Counted from the first letter of the stretch, positions 17,737-26,791 are shown. The stretch is DNA of 64,000 nt from Amycolatopsis thermoflava N1165 (GCF_000473265.1 NZ_KI421511.1:5934360-5998359); one strand, 5' to 3'. Numbers and translations are program-made. Notes: a model not told the origin generated them from the letters alone.

Positions 17737-18950
17737 GCAGTCACAGTCACGGGAGCCTGCTGGACGCGCTGAAGAACCAGCCGAAGCAGGTGTGGATCAC
17801 GGCGTTCGCCGCGGTCATCGCGTTCATGGGGATCGGCCTGGTGGACCCGATCCTGCTGTCCATCGCCGAGGGGCTGCACGCCACGCCGTCGCAGGTGACC
17901 CTGCTGTTCTCGTCCTACCTGGGCGTCCAGGTGATCGCGATGCTGGTCACCGGCGCGGCGAGCGCGAAGTTCGGTCCGAAGCGGACGGTCCTCACCGGGC
18001 TGGCGCTGATCGTGGTCGCGACCGCGCTGTGCGCCGCGGCCGGGTCGATCGAACAGCTCGTCGCGCTGCGCGCGGTGTGGGGTCTCGGCAACGCGTTCTT
18101 CATCGCCACCGCGCTGTCGGTGATCGTCGGCGCCGCGACCGGCGGGCAGGCCGGGGCGATCCTGCTCTACGAGGCCGCGCTCGGCGTCGGTCTCGCGGTC
18201 GGTCCGCTGCTCGGCGCCCTCCTCGGCAGCATCTCCTGGCGCGGGCCGTTCGTCGGCACCGCCGTGCTGATGGCCGCCGCCCTGGTGCTGTGCTCGATCT
18301 TCCTGGCGAGCGACAAGCACGAGAAGCGGGCCCCGATCCGGCTGCTCGACCCGCTGCGCGCGCTGAAGCACGCCGGGCTGCTGCGCACCTCGATCGGCTC
18401 GGCGTTCTACACCGCCGCGTTCTTCACCGTCCTGGCGTGGACGCCGTTCGTGCTGGACTGGAGCGCCGTCGCGGTCGGGCTGATCTTCTGCGGCTGGGGA
18501 CTGTGCGTCGCGGTCGCCGGGGTGGTGCTCGCGCCGAAACTGGCGGCCCGGCTCGGTGAGCGGCACGCGACCGTGGTGTCCGTGCTCGGCTACGCGGTGC
18601 TGATGGTGGTGCTCGTGGTGCCGAGCAAGCCGGTGATCGTGGTCGGCGTGATCGTGTCCGGGCTGGTCTCCGGCCTGCTGAACACCCTGTTCACCGGCAC
18701 CGCGATGTCGATCAGCGGCGCGCCCCGGCCGGTGGCGAGCGCGGGCTACAACTTCTGCCGCTGGCTCGGCGGCGCCGTGGCCGCCACCCTCGTGGGGCAC
18801 GTCGCCGAATGGCTCGGGTCGGAGCACGCCCCATTCGTCATCGCCGCGATCCTGTGCGTGCTGGCCGGCGGGCTACTCGCGGTCCGGACGAACAGCGCGG
18901 ATCCGCACCGCGTGCCGCGTGAGGCAGCTCTCGTCGGGGAAGAGCTTTGA
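17733..18950 (+). CDS. MFS transporter (12-helix, drug-efflux type)
   Basis: 405 residues with 12 predicted membrane helices, cytoplasmic N-terminus (SSHSHGSLLDALKNQPKQ) and a central loop around residue 200 (SDKHEKRAPIRLLD). Conserved acidic residue in helix 1 (GIGLVDPILLSI) and motif-A-like SAKFGPKRTVLTG after helix 2, and SAGYNFCRWLGGAVAA in helix 11. This fits 12-TMS drug:H+ antiporters. Substrate unknown. Translationally coupled to MarR by a 4-base overlap, which argues that the MarR ligand is the exported compound. Confidence 0.9.
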   Translation: MSSHSHGSLLDALKNQPKQVWITAFAAVIAFMGIGLVDPILLSIAEGLHATPSQVTLLFSSYLGVQVIAMLVTGAASAKFGPKRTVLTGLALIVVATALCAAAGSIEQLVALRAVWGLGNAFFIATALSVIVGAATGGQAGAILLYEAALGVGLAVGPLLGALLGSISWRGPFVGTAVLMAAALVLCSIFLASDKHEKRAPIRLLDPLRALKHAGLLRTSIGSAFYTAAFFTVLAWTPFVLDWSAVAVGLIFCGWGLCVAVAGVVLAPKLAARLGERHATVVSVLGYAVLMVVLVVPSKPVIVVGVIVSGLVSGLLNTLFTGTAMSISGAPRPVASAGYNFCRWLGGAVAATLVGHVAEWLGSEHAPFVIAAILCVLAGGLLAVRTNSADPHRVPREAALVGEEL

Positions 18951-19036
18951 CTGCCGTTCACCTGTAGTTTGAGGACACCTGGCCTCTGTCGCTTAACGTC
19001 ACCAGCGTTTCCCCTGACTGAGTGACTGGAGACCAG

Positions 19037-21085
19037 GTGTCCTTCACCCCCGGGCGGCTGCTGCCCCTCCTTACCCACACGAGCGGCCGGTCCGCCACCA
19101 CGTGCATCTACCGTTGCGGCAACCAGTGCGCTCACGAAGCGCCCAACGAGTCGTCGAACGAGTACTTCGGTGACGTCGTCAAGGGCATGTCGCGTCGCGG
19201 CGTGTTCAAGGCCGGCGCGGTCATGGCCGCCGCTGCCGGCGGGTTCGCCGCCCTGAACGCGGGCGCCACCGCCTCCGCCGCGGTCCCGCCCGCGCTGGCG
19301 GGCGAGCGCCCCGGCCGCCCCGCGCCCGGCACGGACTTCACCCCGGTCGCGCCGAACAAGGCCGACGCGGTCGTCATCCCGGACGGCTGGGAGCAGAACG
19401 TCGTGATCCGCTGGGGCGACCCGGTCGTCACCGGCGCGCCGGAGTTCGACATCGCCAAGCAGACCGCGGCCGCGCAGGCGAAGCAGTTCGGCTACAACAA
19501 CGACTTCGTCGGTCTCATCCCGCAGGACCGCCAGGGCAAGCGCTTCCTGATGGTCGTGAACCACGAGTACACGACCGAGACGCAGATGTTCCCGGCGGGC
19601 CAGTACGACCCGGCGAACCCGACCGAGGAGCAGGTCAAGATCGGCTGGGCCGCGCACGGCCTGTCCGTCGTGCTCGTGGAGAAGCAGCGCGACGGTGGCC
19701 TCGAGGTCGTGCCGAGCCGCTACGGGCGACGCATCACGTTGGACACCACCTTCGAGGTGCGCGGCCCGGCCGCCGGCTCGAAGTACCTGAAGACCTCCGC
19801 CGACCCGACTGGCACCAAGGTGCGCGGCACCCAGAACAACTGCGCCGGCGGCGTGACGCCGTGGGGCACGGTCCTGTCCGGCGAGGAGAACTTCCACCAG
19901 TACTTCGCCAACTCGGACAAGATCACCGACCCGGTCGTGCAGGCGCGGCTGACCCGCTACGGCATCGGCAAGGGCACCACGACCCGCAAGTGGGAGCGCT
20001 TCGACAAGCGCTGGGACGTGCCGCAGGAGCCCAACGAGGTCAACCGGTTCGGCTGGGTCGTCGAGATCGACCCCAACGACCCGGACTCGACGCCGATCAA
20101 GCACACCGCGCTGGGCCGCTTCAAGCACGAGGCCGCCAACGTCAAGATCACCAAGGACGGCCGGGTCGCCGTCTACTCCGGTGACGACGAGCGCTTCGAG
20201 TACATCTACAAGTTCGTGTCGAAGGGCAAGTACAAGCCGGGCACCAGCGCCCACGCCCGCCGCCACAACTCGGCGCTGCTCGACGAGGGCACCCTGTACG
20301 TCGGCAAGTTCACCGGCGACAGCCCGGCGAGCCAGATCGACGGCACCGGCAAGCTCCCGTCCGACGGCGAGTTCGATGGTCGCGGCGAGTGGATCCCGCT
20401 GGCCAGCGGTGACAAGTCCTTCGTGGACGGCTTCACCGCCGAGGAGGTCTACGTCTTCACGCGCCAGGCCGCGGACAAGGCGGGCGCGACCAAGATGGAC
20501 CGTCCCGAGGACATCGAGCCGAACCCGGTCAACGGCCGCATCTACGCCGCGCTGACCAACAACAGCGACCGCGGCGCGGCGGGCAAGGCCGGCGTCGACG
20601 AGGCGAACCCGCGCGTCGGCAACAAGAACGGCCACGTGCTGGAGTGGGAGGAGGACCGCGGCGACGCGGCCTCGACGAAGTTCTCCTGGCGCCTGCTGCT
20701 GGTCTGCGGTGACCCGGCCACGGCCGACACCTACTTCGGCGGTTTCCCGAAGGACCAGGTCAGCCCGATCTCCTGCCCGGACAACGTGGCGTTCGACCCC
20801 TACGGCAACCTGTGGATCTCCACCGACGGCAACGCGCTGGGCATGAACGACGGCCTGTTCGCGGTGCCGGTCGACGGCCCGAACCGCGGCCAGGTCAAGC
20901 AGTTCCTCACGGTGCCGATCGGCGCGGAGACCTGTGGCCCCAACGTGACGAGCGACTTCGTCACGGTCGCGGTGCAGCACCCCGGTGAGGGCGGCACGGT
21001 GACAAACCCGCAGTCGCACTGGCCGGACGGCGGGACGAACCTGCCCCGCCCCGCCGTCGTCTCGGTGTGGCGCAAGCGCCGCTGA
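19037..21085 (+). CDS. phoX: PhoX family alkaline phosphatase, Tat-exported
   Basis: 682 residues from the GTG at 19037, which has GGAG 5 bases upstream. After a long N-terminal stretch with conserved CIYRCGNQC, the Tat motif S-RRGVFK (52-58) precedes a hydrophobic Ala-rich core ending ASAAV. The mature domain has PhoX/DUF839 blocks: MVVNHEYT, GTQNNCAGGVTPWGTVLSGEEN split across the metal site, FKHEAANV, YSGDDERFEYIYKFVS and PDNVAFDPYGNLWISTDG. PhoX hydrolyses phosphomonoesters outside the membrane using Ca2+ and Fe3+. A phosphate-starvation role is expected. Single gene with its own terminator. Confidence 0.93.
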   Translation: MSFTPGRLLPLLTHTSGRSATTCIYRCGNQCAHEAPNESSNEYFGDVVKGMSRRGVFKAGAVMAAAAGGFAALNAGATASAAVPPALAGERPGRPAPGTDFTPVAPNKADAVVIPDGWEQNVVIRWGDPVVTGAPEFDIAKQTAAAQAKQFGYNNDFVGLIPQDRQGKRFLMVVNHEYTTETQMFPAGQYDPANPTEEQVKIGWAAHGLSVVLVEKQRDGGLEVVPSRYGRRITLDTTFEVRGPAAGSKYLKTSADPTGTKVRGTQNNCAGGVTPWGTVLSGEENFHQYFANSDKITDPVVQARLTRYGIGKGTTTRKWERFDKRWDVPQEPNEVNRFGWVVEIDPNDPDSTPIKHTALGRFKHEAANVKITKDGRVAVYSGDDERFEYIYKFVSKGKYKPGTSAHARRHNSALLDEGTLYVGKFTGDSPASQIDGTGKLPSDGEFDGRGEWIPLASGDKSFVDGFTAEEVYVFTRQAADKAGATKMDRPEDIEPNPVNGRIYAALTNNSDRGAAGKAGVDEANPRVGNKNGHVLEWEEDRGDAASTKFSWRLLLVCGDPATADTYFGGFPKDQVSPISCPDNVAFDPYGNLWISTDGNALGMNDGLFAVPVDGPNRGQVKQFLTVPIGAETCGPNVTSDFVTVAVQHPGEGGTVTNPQSHWPDGGTNLPRPAVVSVWRKRR

Positions 21086-21097
21086 CCGCCGGCTGAA

Positions 21098-21130
21098 GAA
21101 GCCCCGGGGAACGTGCTTTCCCGGGGCTTC
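21098..21130 (+). terminator. Terminator after phoX
   Basis: Perfect 11-bp stem GAAGCCCCGGG (21098-21108) and CCCGGGGCTTC (21120-21130) with an 11-nt loop, 12 bp after the phoX stop. No T-run follows, as is common for actinobacterial hairpins. Confidence 0.75.
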
Positions 21131-21141
21131 GTCGTACCGGC

Positions 21142-21729
21142 GTGAACGAGACGTTGCAACGGCTGATCGACGTACTGCCGCCGCCGCTCGCCCGGCCCGA
21201 GCCGCCGCCCTGGGACCGCGCCGTCGAGGAGATCGGCTTCCAGTTCCCGTCCGACTACCGGGCCTTCGTCGATCGCTACGGCGGGGGCGCGATCAACGAG
21301 GAACTGCATGTCAGTTGCCCGACCGAATTTCCGTACGAACCAGGGGTGTCTCCAGGCTTCGCCGGCTACCTCGAGGCGATGGACCTGGGCGTCGGCGACG
21401 CGTACCGCAGCATGCGCGACAGCTTCCCGGAGGACTACCCCTACCCGATCTTCCCGGAGCCGGGCGGGCTGCTGCAATGGGGCGTGACAGGTGGTGGTGA
21501 CGACCTGTTCTGGCTCACCGACGACGAGGATCCGGACCGTTGGCCCGTCGTCATCTGGTGGCGCAACCTCGACCCGCGCTGGGAGTCCTTCCCCGGCGGA
21601 ACCGTCGAGTTCCTGCTCGCCGTCGCCGAGCGGCGCCATGAGTACACCGAACACCTGCTCTGGGGTACGACCGGTATGCGGTGGCACCTCGAAGGCGACT
21701 GGAAGGTGCGGTACCCGTACTCGGGCTGA
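21142..21729 (+). CDS. SMI1/KNR4 (SUKH) family protein
   Basis: 195 residues, cytosolic and acidic. The SUKH core is visible: IGFQFPSDYRAFVDRYGGGAI near 27-47, then GGLLQWGVTGGGDDLFWLTD and VVIWWRN, with a C-terminal helix EFLLAVAERR. SUKH proteins often act as immunity proteins against secreted nuclease toxins, but many actinobacterial members stand alone, as here: no toxin gene is adjacent. The GTG start follows the phoX terminator directly, with no evident Shine-Dalgarno. Confidence 0.8.
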   Translation: MNETLQRLIDVLPPPLARPEPPPWDRAVEEIGFQFPSDYRAFVDRYGGGAINEELHVSCPTEFPYEPGVSPGFAGYLEAMDLGVGDAYRSMRDSFPEDYPYPIFPEPGGLLQWGVTGGGDDLFWLTDDEDPDRWPVVIWWRNLDPRWESFPGGTVEFLLAVAERRHEYTEHLLWGTTGMRWHLEGDWKVRYPYSG

Positions 21730-21733
21730 ACCC

Positions 21734-23047
21734 TCACGCCCGGTCCGGCTTGGGCCGGGCACCCAGCGCGAGGGCGACGCAGGCGCCGGCGACCATGCAG
21801 GCGCCGACCACCCACAGGCCGGTCCGCTGCGACCCGGTCAGGTCGCGCAGCCATCCCGTCACGTACGGCGCGGCGAAGCCGGAGATGTTGCCCAGCGAGT
21901 TGATCAGCGCGATGCCGCCGGCGGCCGCCGCGCCGGAGAGGAACGTCGAGGGCAACGCCCAGAACGTCGGCAGCGCCGCGCACACCCCGACGGCGCAGAC
22001 CGTCACCGCGACCATCGCCGCATACGGGTTGCCCAGGTAGAGCGCCACCGGGATCGCCACGCCGCCGACGATCATCGGCAGCGCGACGTGCCACTTCCGC
22101 TCCCGGGTGCGGTCGCCGTGCCGTGCCCAGAAGACCATCACCACCGCGCCGATGACGTACGGGACCGCCGTGACCAGCCCGGCCTGCACCGTGGACAGCT
22201 TCGTGCCGAACTCCTGCCCGAACCCGGCGATGATCGTCGGCAGGAAGAACCCCAGCGCGTACAGGCCGTAGGCGATCGCGAAGTACACGAACGCCAGGCC
22301 GAGGATGCGCGGGTGGGTCAGCGCCTTGCGCAGCGGCCAGTGGTGCTCGGCCTCGGTCGCCTTGCGCTCGTTGTCCAGTTCGGTGGTCAGCCAGCGGCGC
22401 TCGTCCTCGGTGAGCCACTTCGCCTGCTCCGGGCGGTTGGTCAGGTAGAACCAGGTCGCGAACGCGAGCAGGATCGCCGGGATGCCCTCGACGAGGAACA
22501 TGAACCGCCACCCGGACAGCCCGAACACCCCGTGCCCGTGCGCGATCAGCAGGCTGGACACCGTCGCCCCGATGGCCGACGACACCGGCACGGCCGCCAT
22601 GAACAGGGCGACGGCCTTGGCCCGTTGCGCCGCCGGGAACCAGTACGTCAGGTACAGGATGATCCCGGGGAAGAAGCCCGCCTCGGCGACGCCGAGCAGG
22701 AACCGCATGATCACCAGCGTCGTGGCGTTGGGCACGAACGCCAGCACCGTCGCGATGATCCCCCAGGTGATCATGATCCGGGCCAGCCACCGGCGCGCGC
22801 CGAACCGGTGCAGCGCGAGGTTGCTGGGCACCTCGAGCGTGAGGTAGCCGAGGAAGAAGATCCCGGAGGCGAACCCGAACGCGGTCGCGGTCAGGCCGAG
22901 TTCGGTGTTCATCCCGTTCGGCCCCGCGAAGCCGATGTTGACGCGGTCCAGGTAGTTCACGAAGTACAGCAGGGCCAGGAAGGGCATGATCCGCAGCGCG
23001 ACCTTGCCCAGCACGCGGTCACCCTCGGCGATCGTCCTCGTCGACAT
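21734..23047 (-). CDS. MFS transporter, anion:cation symporter (ACS/phthalate permease-like)
   Basis: 437 residues, 12 membrane helices. The N-terminal block LALLYFVNYLDRVNIGFAGP is the family signature of the ACS group, and RMWLxRI-like RRWLARIMITWGIIA and RFLLGVAEAGFFPGIILYLTYWFP are also typical. The C-half contains LINSLGNISGFAAPYVTGW. ACS members import organic acids such as hexuronates, tartrate or phthalates with protons. Starts at the ATG at 23047. Convergent with the SMI1 gene. No catabolic genes adjoin it, so substrate is unknown. Confidence 0.9.
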   Translation of the reverse strand: MSTRTIAEGDRVLGKVALRIMPFLALLYFVNYLDRVNIGFAGPNGMNTELGLTATAFGFASGIFFLGYLTLEVPSNLALHRFGARRWLARIMITWGIIATVLAFVPNATTLVIMRFLLGVAEAGFFPGIILYLTYWFPAAQRAKAVALFMAAVPVSSAIGATVSSLLIAHGHGVFGLSGWRFMFLVEGIPAILLAFATWFYLTNRPEQAKWLTEDERRWLTTELDNERKATEAEHHWPLRKALTHPRILGLAFVYFAIAYGLYALGFFLPTIIAGFGQEFGTKLSTVQAGLVTAVPYVIGAVVMVFWARHGDRTRERKWHVALPMIVGGVAIPVALYLGNPYAAMVAVTVCAVGVCAALPTFWALPSTFLSGAAAAGGIALINSLGNISGFAAPYVTGWLRDLTGSQRTGLWVVGACMVAGACVALALGARPKPDRA

Positions 23048-23079
23048 CCTCGCATTGCATGCCACGTTCGAGTGGTTCG

Positions 23080-24117
23080 TCAAGATCTGCCCAGAACACG
23101 TTCGATCTCGTTGCGCGGGTACGGCGTCATCCGGCTCGCGGTGTGCACGCGGAAGTAGAAGTCGTTGACGAGCGCGGCGACCGGCGCGTGCCGCCGGACG
23201 ACGTCCGCCGCCGCGGGCGGAAGTGCGGGGAGGTCGCCGGTGCGGATGGCCGTGTTGCGCGACGGGACATCGGCGATGCCGCCGAGCTCGCGCACGATCC
23301 AGTTCACCAGGTGGGTGAGCACGTAGCTCCGGTCGTGTGTCGCGTGGTCGGCGAGGAACCGCCGCTCGGCGGCGGTGACGTCGAACCGGGACGCGGACGC
23401 CAGCCCGAAGTCGGTGAGGTAGAGCCGTTCGCCGTCGGTGAGGGTGTTGCCGAAGTGCGCGTCGAAGTGCCACAACCCGAGCCGGCTCAGCGACCGGGCG
23501 ATGGCCGTCAGGTCCCGCTCGGCCATCCCGCACGCGCCCTCGTGCATCCAGCCGCGCAGGTTGTGCGGCACGTGCTCGAGGAACAGCACCAGGTCGGCCG
23601 GCGCCGTGGCGAGCGCCTCCAGCCGCCGCCGCACGCCCGGGTGGCCGTGCCAGAACGCGACCTGCTCCGCCCGCTCGGCCGCGGTCGGCACCGGGCGCGG
23701 CCCGGCGTCGAGGACGCGCCAGTGGTGCAGCAGCAGGAAGTTCTCGCCGCCGGCGGCGAGCACGTCGTCGCTGGTCAGCACGTGCGCGGCCAGCTCGCGC
23801 CAGGCGCCGCCGCCCGCCGAGCCGACCCCGTAGTGCGACCAGACCGGCAGGCCGAAGTGGTCGGCGGTCGAGCGCGGCCGCGCCAGCTCGACCTCGGTGA
23901 CCGGCACCCGCTTCACGAAGACCGGCGCCCCGCCGACGTCGGCGAGCCAGGTGGTGCCCCCGATGCCCGCGCCGAGCGGGCGGGCGGACTCCAAAAACGC
24001 CGTCAGCCGCGGGTCGCTGAGCTGCGCCAACGCGGCGGAAACCCGCGCGTGGCGCGCCCGGCGGGCGGGGAGGGACTGCGGCAACGGGATCTCCTCCAGC
24101 GGGCCGGGATCAACCAC
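23080..24117 (-). CDS. Protein-kinase-fold (aminoglycoside-phosphotransferase-like) protein
   Basis: 345 residues. Kinase-fold features in order: a Gly-rich stretch GAGIGGTTWLADV (48-60), the Lys in PVFVKRVPV, a catalytic-loop-like WHFDAHFGNTL with Asp and Asn, and the metal-binding DFG in YLTDFGLAS. The rest is unlike Ser/Thr kinases and closer to small-molecule or lipopolysaccharide kinase families. Cytosolic, no membrane segment. Starts at a GTG only 13 bp from the divergent SDR ATG. What it phosphorylates is unknown. Confidence 0.75.
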   Translation of the reverse strand: MVDPGPLEEIPLPQSLPARRARHARVSAALAQLSDPRLTAFLESARPLGAGIGGTTWLADVGGAPVFVKRVPVTEVELARPRSTADHFGLPVWSHYGVGSAGGGAWRELAAHVLTSDDVLAAGGENFLLLHHWRVLDAGPRPVPTAAERAEQVAFWHGHPGVRRRLEALATAPADLVLFLEHVPHNLRGWMHEGACGMAERDLTAIARSLSRLGLWHFDAHFGNTLTDGERLYLTDFGLASASRFDVTAAERRFLADHATHDRSYVLTHLVNWIVRELGGIADVPSRNTAIRTGDLPALPPAAADVVRRHAPVAALVNDFYFRVHTASRMTPYPRNEIERVLGRS

Positions 24118-24118
24118 C

Positions 24119-24125
24119 TAACGTA
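24119..24125. promoter_or_regulatory. Candidate shared bidirectional -10 element
   Basis: TAACGT on the plus strand (24119-24124) and TACGTT on the minus strand (24125-24120) overlap, both fitting TANNNT, in the 13-bp gap between divergent start codons. On the plus strand the predicted start is the A of the SDR ATG (leaderless). On the minus strand the annotated GTG would lie too close, so that direction is weaker. Confidence 0.3.
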
Positions 24126-24130
24126 GGGGC

Positions 24131-24814
24131 ATGCCGGAAAGTCCCCTCGCCCTCGTCACCGGTGCCTCCCGCGGGATCGGTGCCGCCGTTGCCCGCGCCC
24201 TCGCGCCCGCGTACCGCGTGCTGCTCGGCGGCCGCGACGTCGACGCGCTCGCCGAACAGGCCGCCGAGTCGGCGGACGCCGAGCCGTGGCCGGTAGACCT
24301 GAGCGACCTCGACGGCGTGCGCGCGGCGGTCGCCGGCATCGACCGGCTGGACGTGCTCGTCCACTCGGCAGGCACCGCCGAGCTGGGCACCGTCGAGCAG
24401 GCCGCGCCCTCGGCGTGGCGGAAGAACTTCGAGGTCAACGTCGTCGCCGTGGCGGAGCTGACCCGGCTGCTGCTGCCCGCGCTGCGTGCCGCGCACGGGC
24501 ACGTCGTGATCATCAACTCCGGCCAGGGCCTGTCCGCCCGCGCCGGATGGGGCCCCTACGCGGCGAGCAAGCACGCGGTGCGCGCGTTCGCCGACGCGCT
24601 GCGCGCCGAGGAGCCCGGCATCCGCGTCACCTCGGTCTACCCGGGCCGGACCGACACCGAGATGCAGCAGGCGATCATCGCGGGCGAGGGCAGGGAGTAC
24701 GCCCCGGACCAGTACCTCCGGCCGGACTCGGTCGCCGCGGCGGTGCTGTCCGCGGTCACCGCCAGCCCGGACGCGCACATCTCCGACGTGAGCATCCGGC
24801 CCCGCCCGCACTAG
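24131..24814 (+). CDS. Short-chain dehydrogenase/reductase
   Basis: 227 residues. Classical SDR: cofactor motif TGASRGIG at ~9-16, NAG-like HSAGTAE, active-site Tyr-Lys in YAASK, and a preceding Ser in INSGQG. Asp/Arg after beta-2 (GGRDVDAL) suggests NADP(H). The C-terminal part (GRTDTEMQQAIIAGEGREY, RPDSVAAAVL) resembles SDRs of unknown substrate common in actinobacteria. The stop overlaps the stop of the convergent gene by sharing CTAG at 24811-24814. Confidence 0.92.
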   Translation: MPESPLALVTGASRGIGAAVARALAPAYRVLLGGRDVDALAEQAAESADAEPWPVDLSDLDGVRAAVAGIDRLDVLVHSAGTAELGTVEQAAPSAWRKNFEVNVVAVAELTRLLLPALRAAHGHVVIINSGQGLSARAGWGPYAASKHAVRAFADALRAEEPGIRVTSVYPGRTDTEMQQAIIAGEGREYAPDQYLRPDSVAAAVLSAVTASPDAHISDVSIRPRPH

Positions 24815-25233
24815 ACGTCGGGGCCGAGCGAGCCGACGAACTCGCGGAAGTCGCCGGCCAGCGCGTCGAACTCCCCGCGCGTGCAGGTCAGCACGGCGCG
24901 GACGACGGCGCGCTGTCCCGCCCCCTCGCCCATCGCGAGGTGGACCTCGCTGCGCACGAACGTCTCGTCGCCGGCCGTGAACCGCAGTTCCTGCACGAAC
25001 CCGCCGTCGCCGATCTCGTCACCGCTGAGCACGGTCACCTCGTCGGCCGTCTCGCGCAGGTCCCTCGCGGATTCGGCGGCGACCTCGCGCAGGGGCGTCG
25101 CGATCGGCCACGTCCCGCCGGTCAGCATGATCCCGGCGGTGGGCGACCGCACCGCGGCGAAGGCGGCGTCCCGCGACGGCACCGGTTCCCAGCCGTCGGG
25201 CAGTCCGAAGTGGACCGGAACGGGCAGTGTCAT
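24811..25233 (-). CDS. Hypothetical protein, third gene of the T7SS effector module
   Basis: 140 residues, acidic, no signal peptide or membrane helix. A mixed alpha/beta pattern (PVPVHFGLPDGWEPVPS, FAAVRS, GDGGFVQELRF, VVRAVLTCTRGEFDALAGDF) resembles small PsbP/DUF1795-type folds in which a domain ends with a helix after a Thr-Cys strand. The ATG overlaps the stop of the putative type VII effector gene, so it is translationally coupled to it. A role as chaperone or immunity partner is plausible but only inferred from position. Confidence 0.6.
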   Translation of the reverse strand: MTLPVPVHFGLPDGWEPVPSRDAAFAAVRSPTAGIMLTGGTWPIATPLREVAAESARDLRETADEVTVLSGDEIGDGGFVQELRFTAGDETFVRSEVHLAMGEGAGQRAVVRAVLTCTRGEFDALAGDFREFVGSLGPDV

Positions 25234-26498
25234 CCGAACAACCCCTTGACCGACTTGCCGACGTCGACGACGTCTTCGCCTAAGTCCTTGATGCCTTCGC
25301 CTGCGGCCTCGATTCCGTCGCCGACCGCGTTCGCGGCCGACTTCGCGGTCTCCGCGACCTTGTGCCCGTCGACCTGCAGGTCGAACCCGACCTCGCCGCC
25401 GATCCCGAGTGCCGCCCCGGCGTTGCCCTTGATGTGGAACTTGCCGTCCTCACCCTTGCCGACGGTGAACCCGGCCTCGGCGCCGAGACCGGCCCAGCCC
25501 TCCGCGGTCGCGCCCGCCCCGACGCCGCCGACGTCGACGGCGCCGCGCACACTGCCACGCGCACCGGCGAACACGCCGGCCTTCGCCTCGACCGCCTCCT
25601 TGGTGGCCTTGAACCCGGCGCGGCCGCGGACGCCGAACATGCCTTCGGCCTTGCCGTCGAGACCGAGGACGCCGTAGTCGAGGCGGCCGGTCGCGGTGCT
25701 CTTGACGCCGTCGATGGTCTCGGCTTCCAGGATGAGGCCCTTGTTGTTCAGCGCCGCCTGGAGGTTGGTCTCGATGCCGACCATCGTCTCGACCTTGCCG
25801 GTGAGGGTCAGGTCGCCCTTCTGGAGCTTGCCCTCGGCGACCTGGTGCAGCAGGTAGGCGTAGTAGCGGTAGCGGCCCAGCTTGCCGTGCTCCGGCGGGA
25901 TGAACTTGTTGCCGTACTCCCACGTCTTGATCGACGAGCTGCCACTGGCGTCCCACCCGCTGGTGATCGCGTCGACGAGACCGCCGATCGCACTGCCTGC
26001 CGCGGCCTCGATCGTGCCGATGACACGCGCGGCGTCCACGGCTTCGCGTTCCAGCTGGTCACGGGCCCGGTCGAGCACTTCCCGCGCCTGCTGCTGGAGC
26101 TGCTCCCCCTGCCGCACCGCTTCTTCCGCGGCATCCTCGGCGGCCTGCCCGGCTGCGTGCTCGAGAGCGCGGCGGCCGTCGTTCCACAGCTCGATCGCCT
26201 CCCGGGCCTGCTCCTGCGCCCAGCGCAGCGTGTCGGCGTAGCGGCTCAGGCCGCCCGCGGCGGCCGCCAGGCTGTCGGCCGCCTTCAACCACTGCGGTGG
26301 CAGCCGGTCGACCAGTTCGCCGAAGGCGTCGGAGGCCGCGCCCTGCCAGCCCGGCACGCCGAAGCCGGCCAGCCCGGAGCCGACGCCCTCGAACTGCTTC
26401 GCCTGGTCGAGCAGGGTGCGGACGTGCTCGACGATCGTGTCCGGAGAGCCGGGGACGAGCGCGCGCGGATCGTCGGTGGAGCCGAGCTCCGCGCTCAC
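25230..26498 (-). CDS. Putative type VII-secreted effector with glycine-rich C-terminal domain
   Basis: 422 residues from the GTG at 26498, which overlaps the upstream stop (GTGA). Residues ~10-105 match the putative T7SS-secreted N-terminal domain: PGSPDTIVEHVRTLLDQA, then GWQGAASDAFGELV (WxG turn) and SLAAAAGGLSRYADTLRWAQ. A coiled, Glu/Gln/Arg-rich helix follows (105-165). The C-terminal ~220 residues have no recognised toxin motif: they alternate Gly/Ala with hydrophobic and Lys residues in beta-like repeats (KAGVFAGARGSVRGAVDVGG, GLGAEAGFTVGKGEDGKFHI, GIGGEVGFDLQV), ending in an amphipathic helix. A pore- or membrane-active domain is possible. No Cys. Middle of a three-gene coupled unit. 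Confidence 0.7.
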   Translation of the reverse strand: MSAELGSTDDPRALVPGSPDTIVEHVRTLLDQAKQFEGVGSGLAGFGVPGWQGAASDAFGELVDRLPPQWLKAADSLAAAAGGLSRYADTLRWAQEQAREAIELWNDGRRALEHAAGQAAEDAAEEAVRQGEQLQQQAREVLDRARDQLEREAVDAARVIGTIEAAAGSAIGGLVDAITSGWDASGSSSIKTWEYGNKFIPPEHGKLGRYRYYAYLLHQVAEGKLQKGDLTLTGKVETMVGIETNLQAALNNKGLILEAETIDGVKSTATGRLDYGVLGLDGKAEGMFGVRGRAGFKATKEAVEAKAGVFAGARGSVRGAVDVGGVGAGATAEGWAGLGAEAGFTVGKGEDGKFHIKGNAGAALGIGGEVGFDLQVDGHKVAETAKSAANAVGDGIEAAGEGIKDLGEDVVDVGKSVKGLFG

Positions 26499-26791
26499 CG
26501 CCCGGCCCGGCGGATGGCGGCCTCGTTGTCGAGCTCGGTGCCCTGGAACAGCGTGGCCGTGTCCCGCAGCGCGGTGCCCGTCAGACCGACCCGCTCCTGA
26601 AGCAATCGCGCGGCGACGCGCGCCAGGCCGGTGAACTCGCCGAGCGTGCTCGCCAGACCGGGATCGCCGTAGACGTCCGCCGTCGCCACGATCCCGGCGA
26701 GCGGCGAGTGGTCCAATTTGGTCAGTATGTCGCCCAAGTGACATGCGGCTTTGTTCAGCTCATCCGGCTCGGCGTCAAGAACTCCCCACAC
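26495..26791 (-). CDS. Small WXG100-like partner of the T7SS effector
   Basis: 98 residues, helical, beginning near DAEPDELNKAACHLGDILTKL and containing a turn ADVYGDPGLASTLGEFTGL before a second helix AARLLQERVGLTGTAL. The pattern suits EspC/WXG100-type helical hairpins co-secreted with larger type VII substrates. The GTG at 26791 is used. The stop overlaps the start of the effector gene by four bases. Lacks a canonical WxG. Confidence 0.6.
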   Translation of the reverse strand: MWGVLDAEPDELNKAACHLGDILTKLDHSPLAGIVATADVYGDPGLASTLGEFTGLARVAARLLQERVGLTGTALRDTATLFQGTELDNEAAIRRAGR

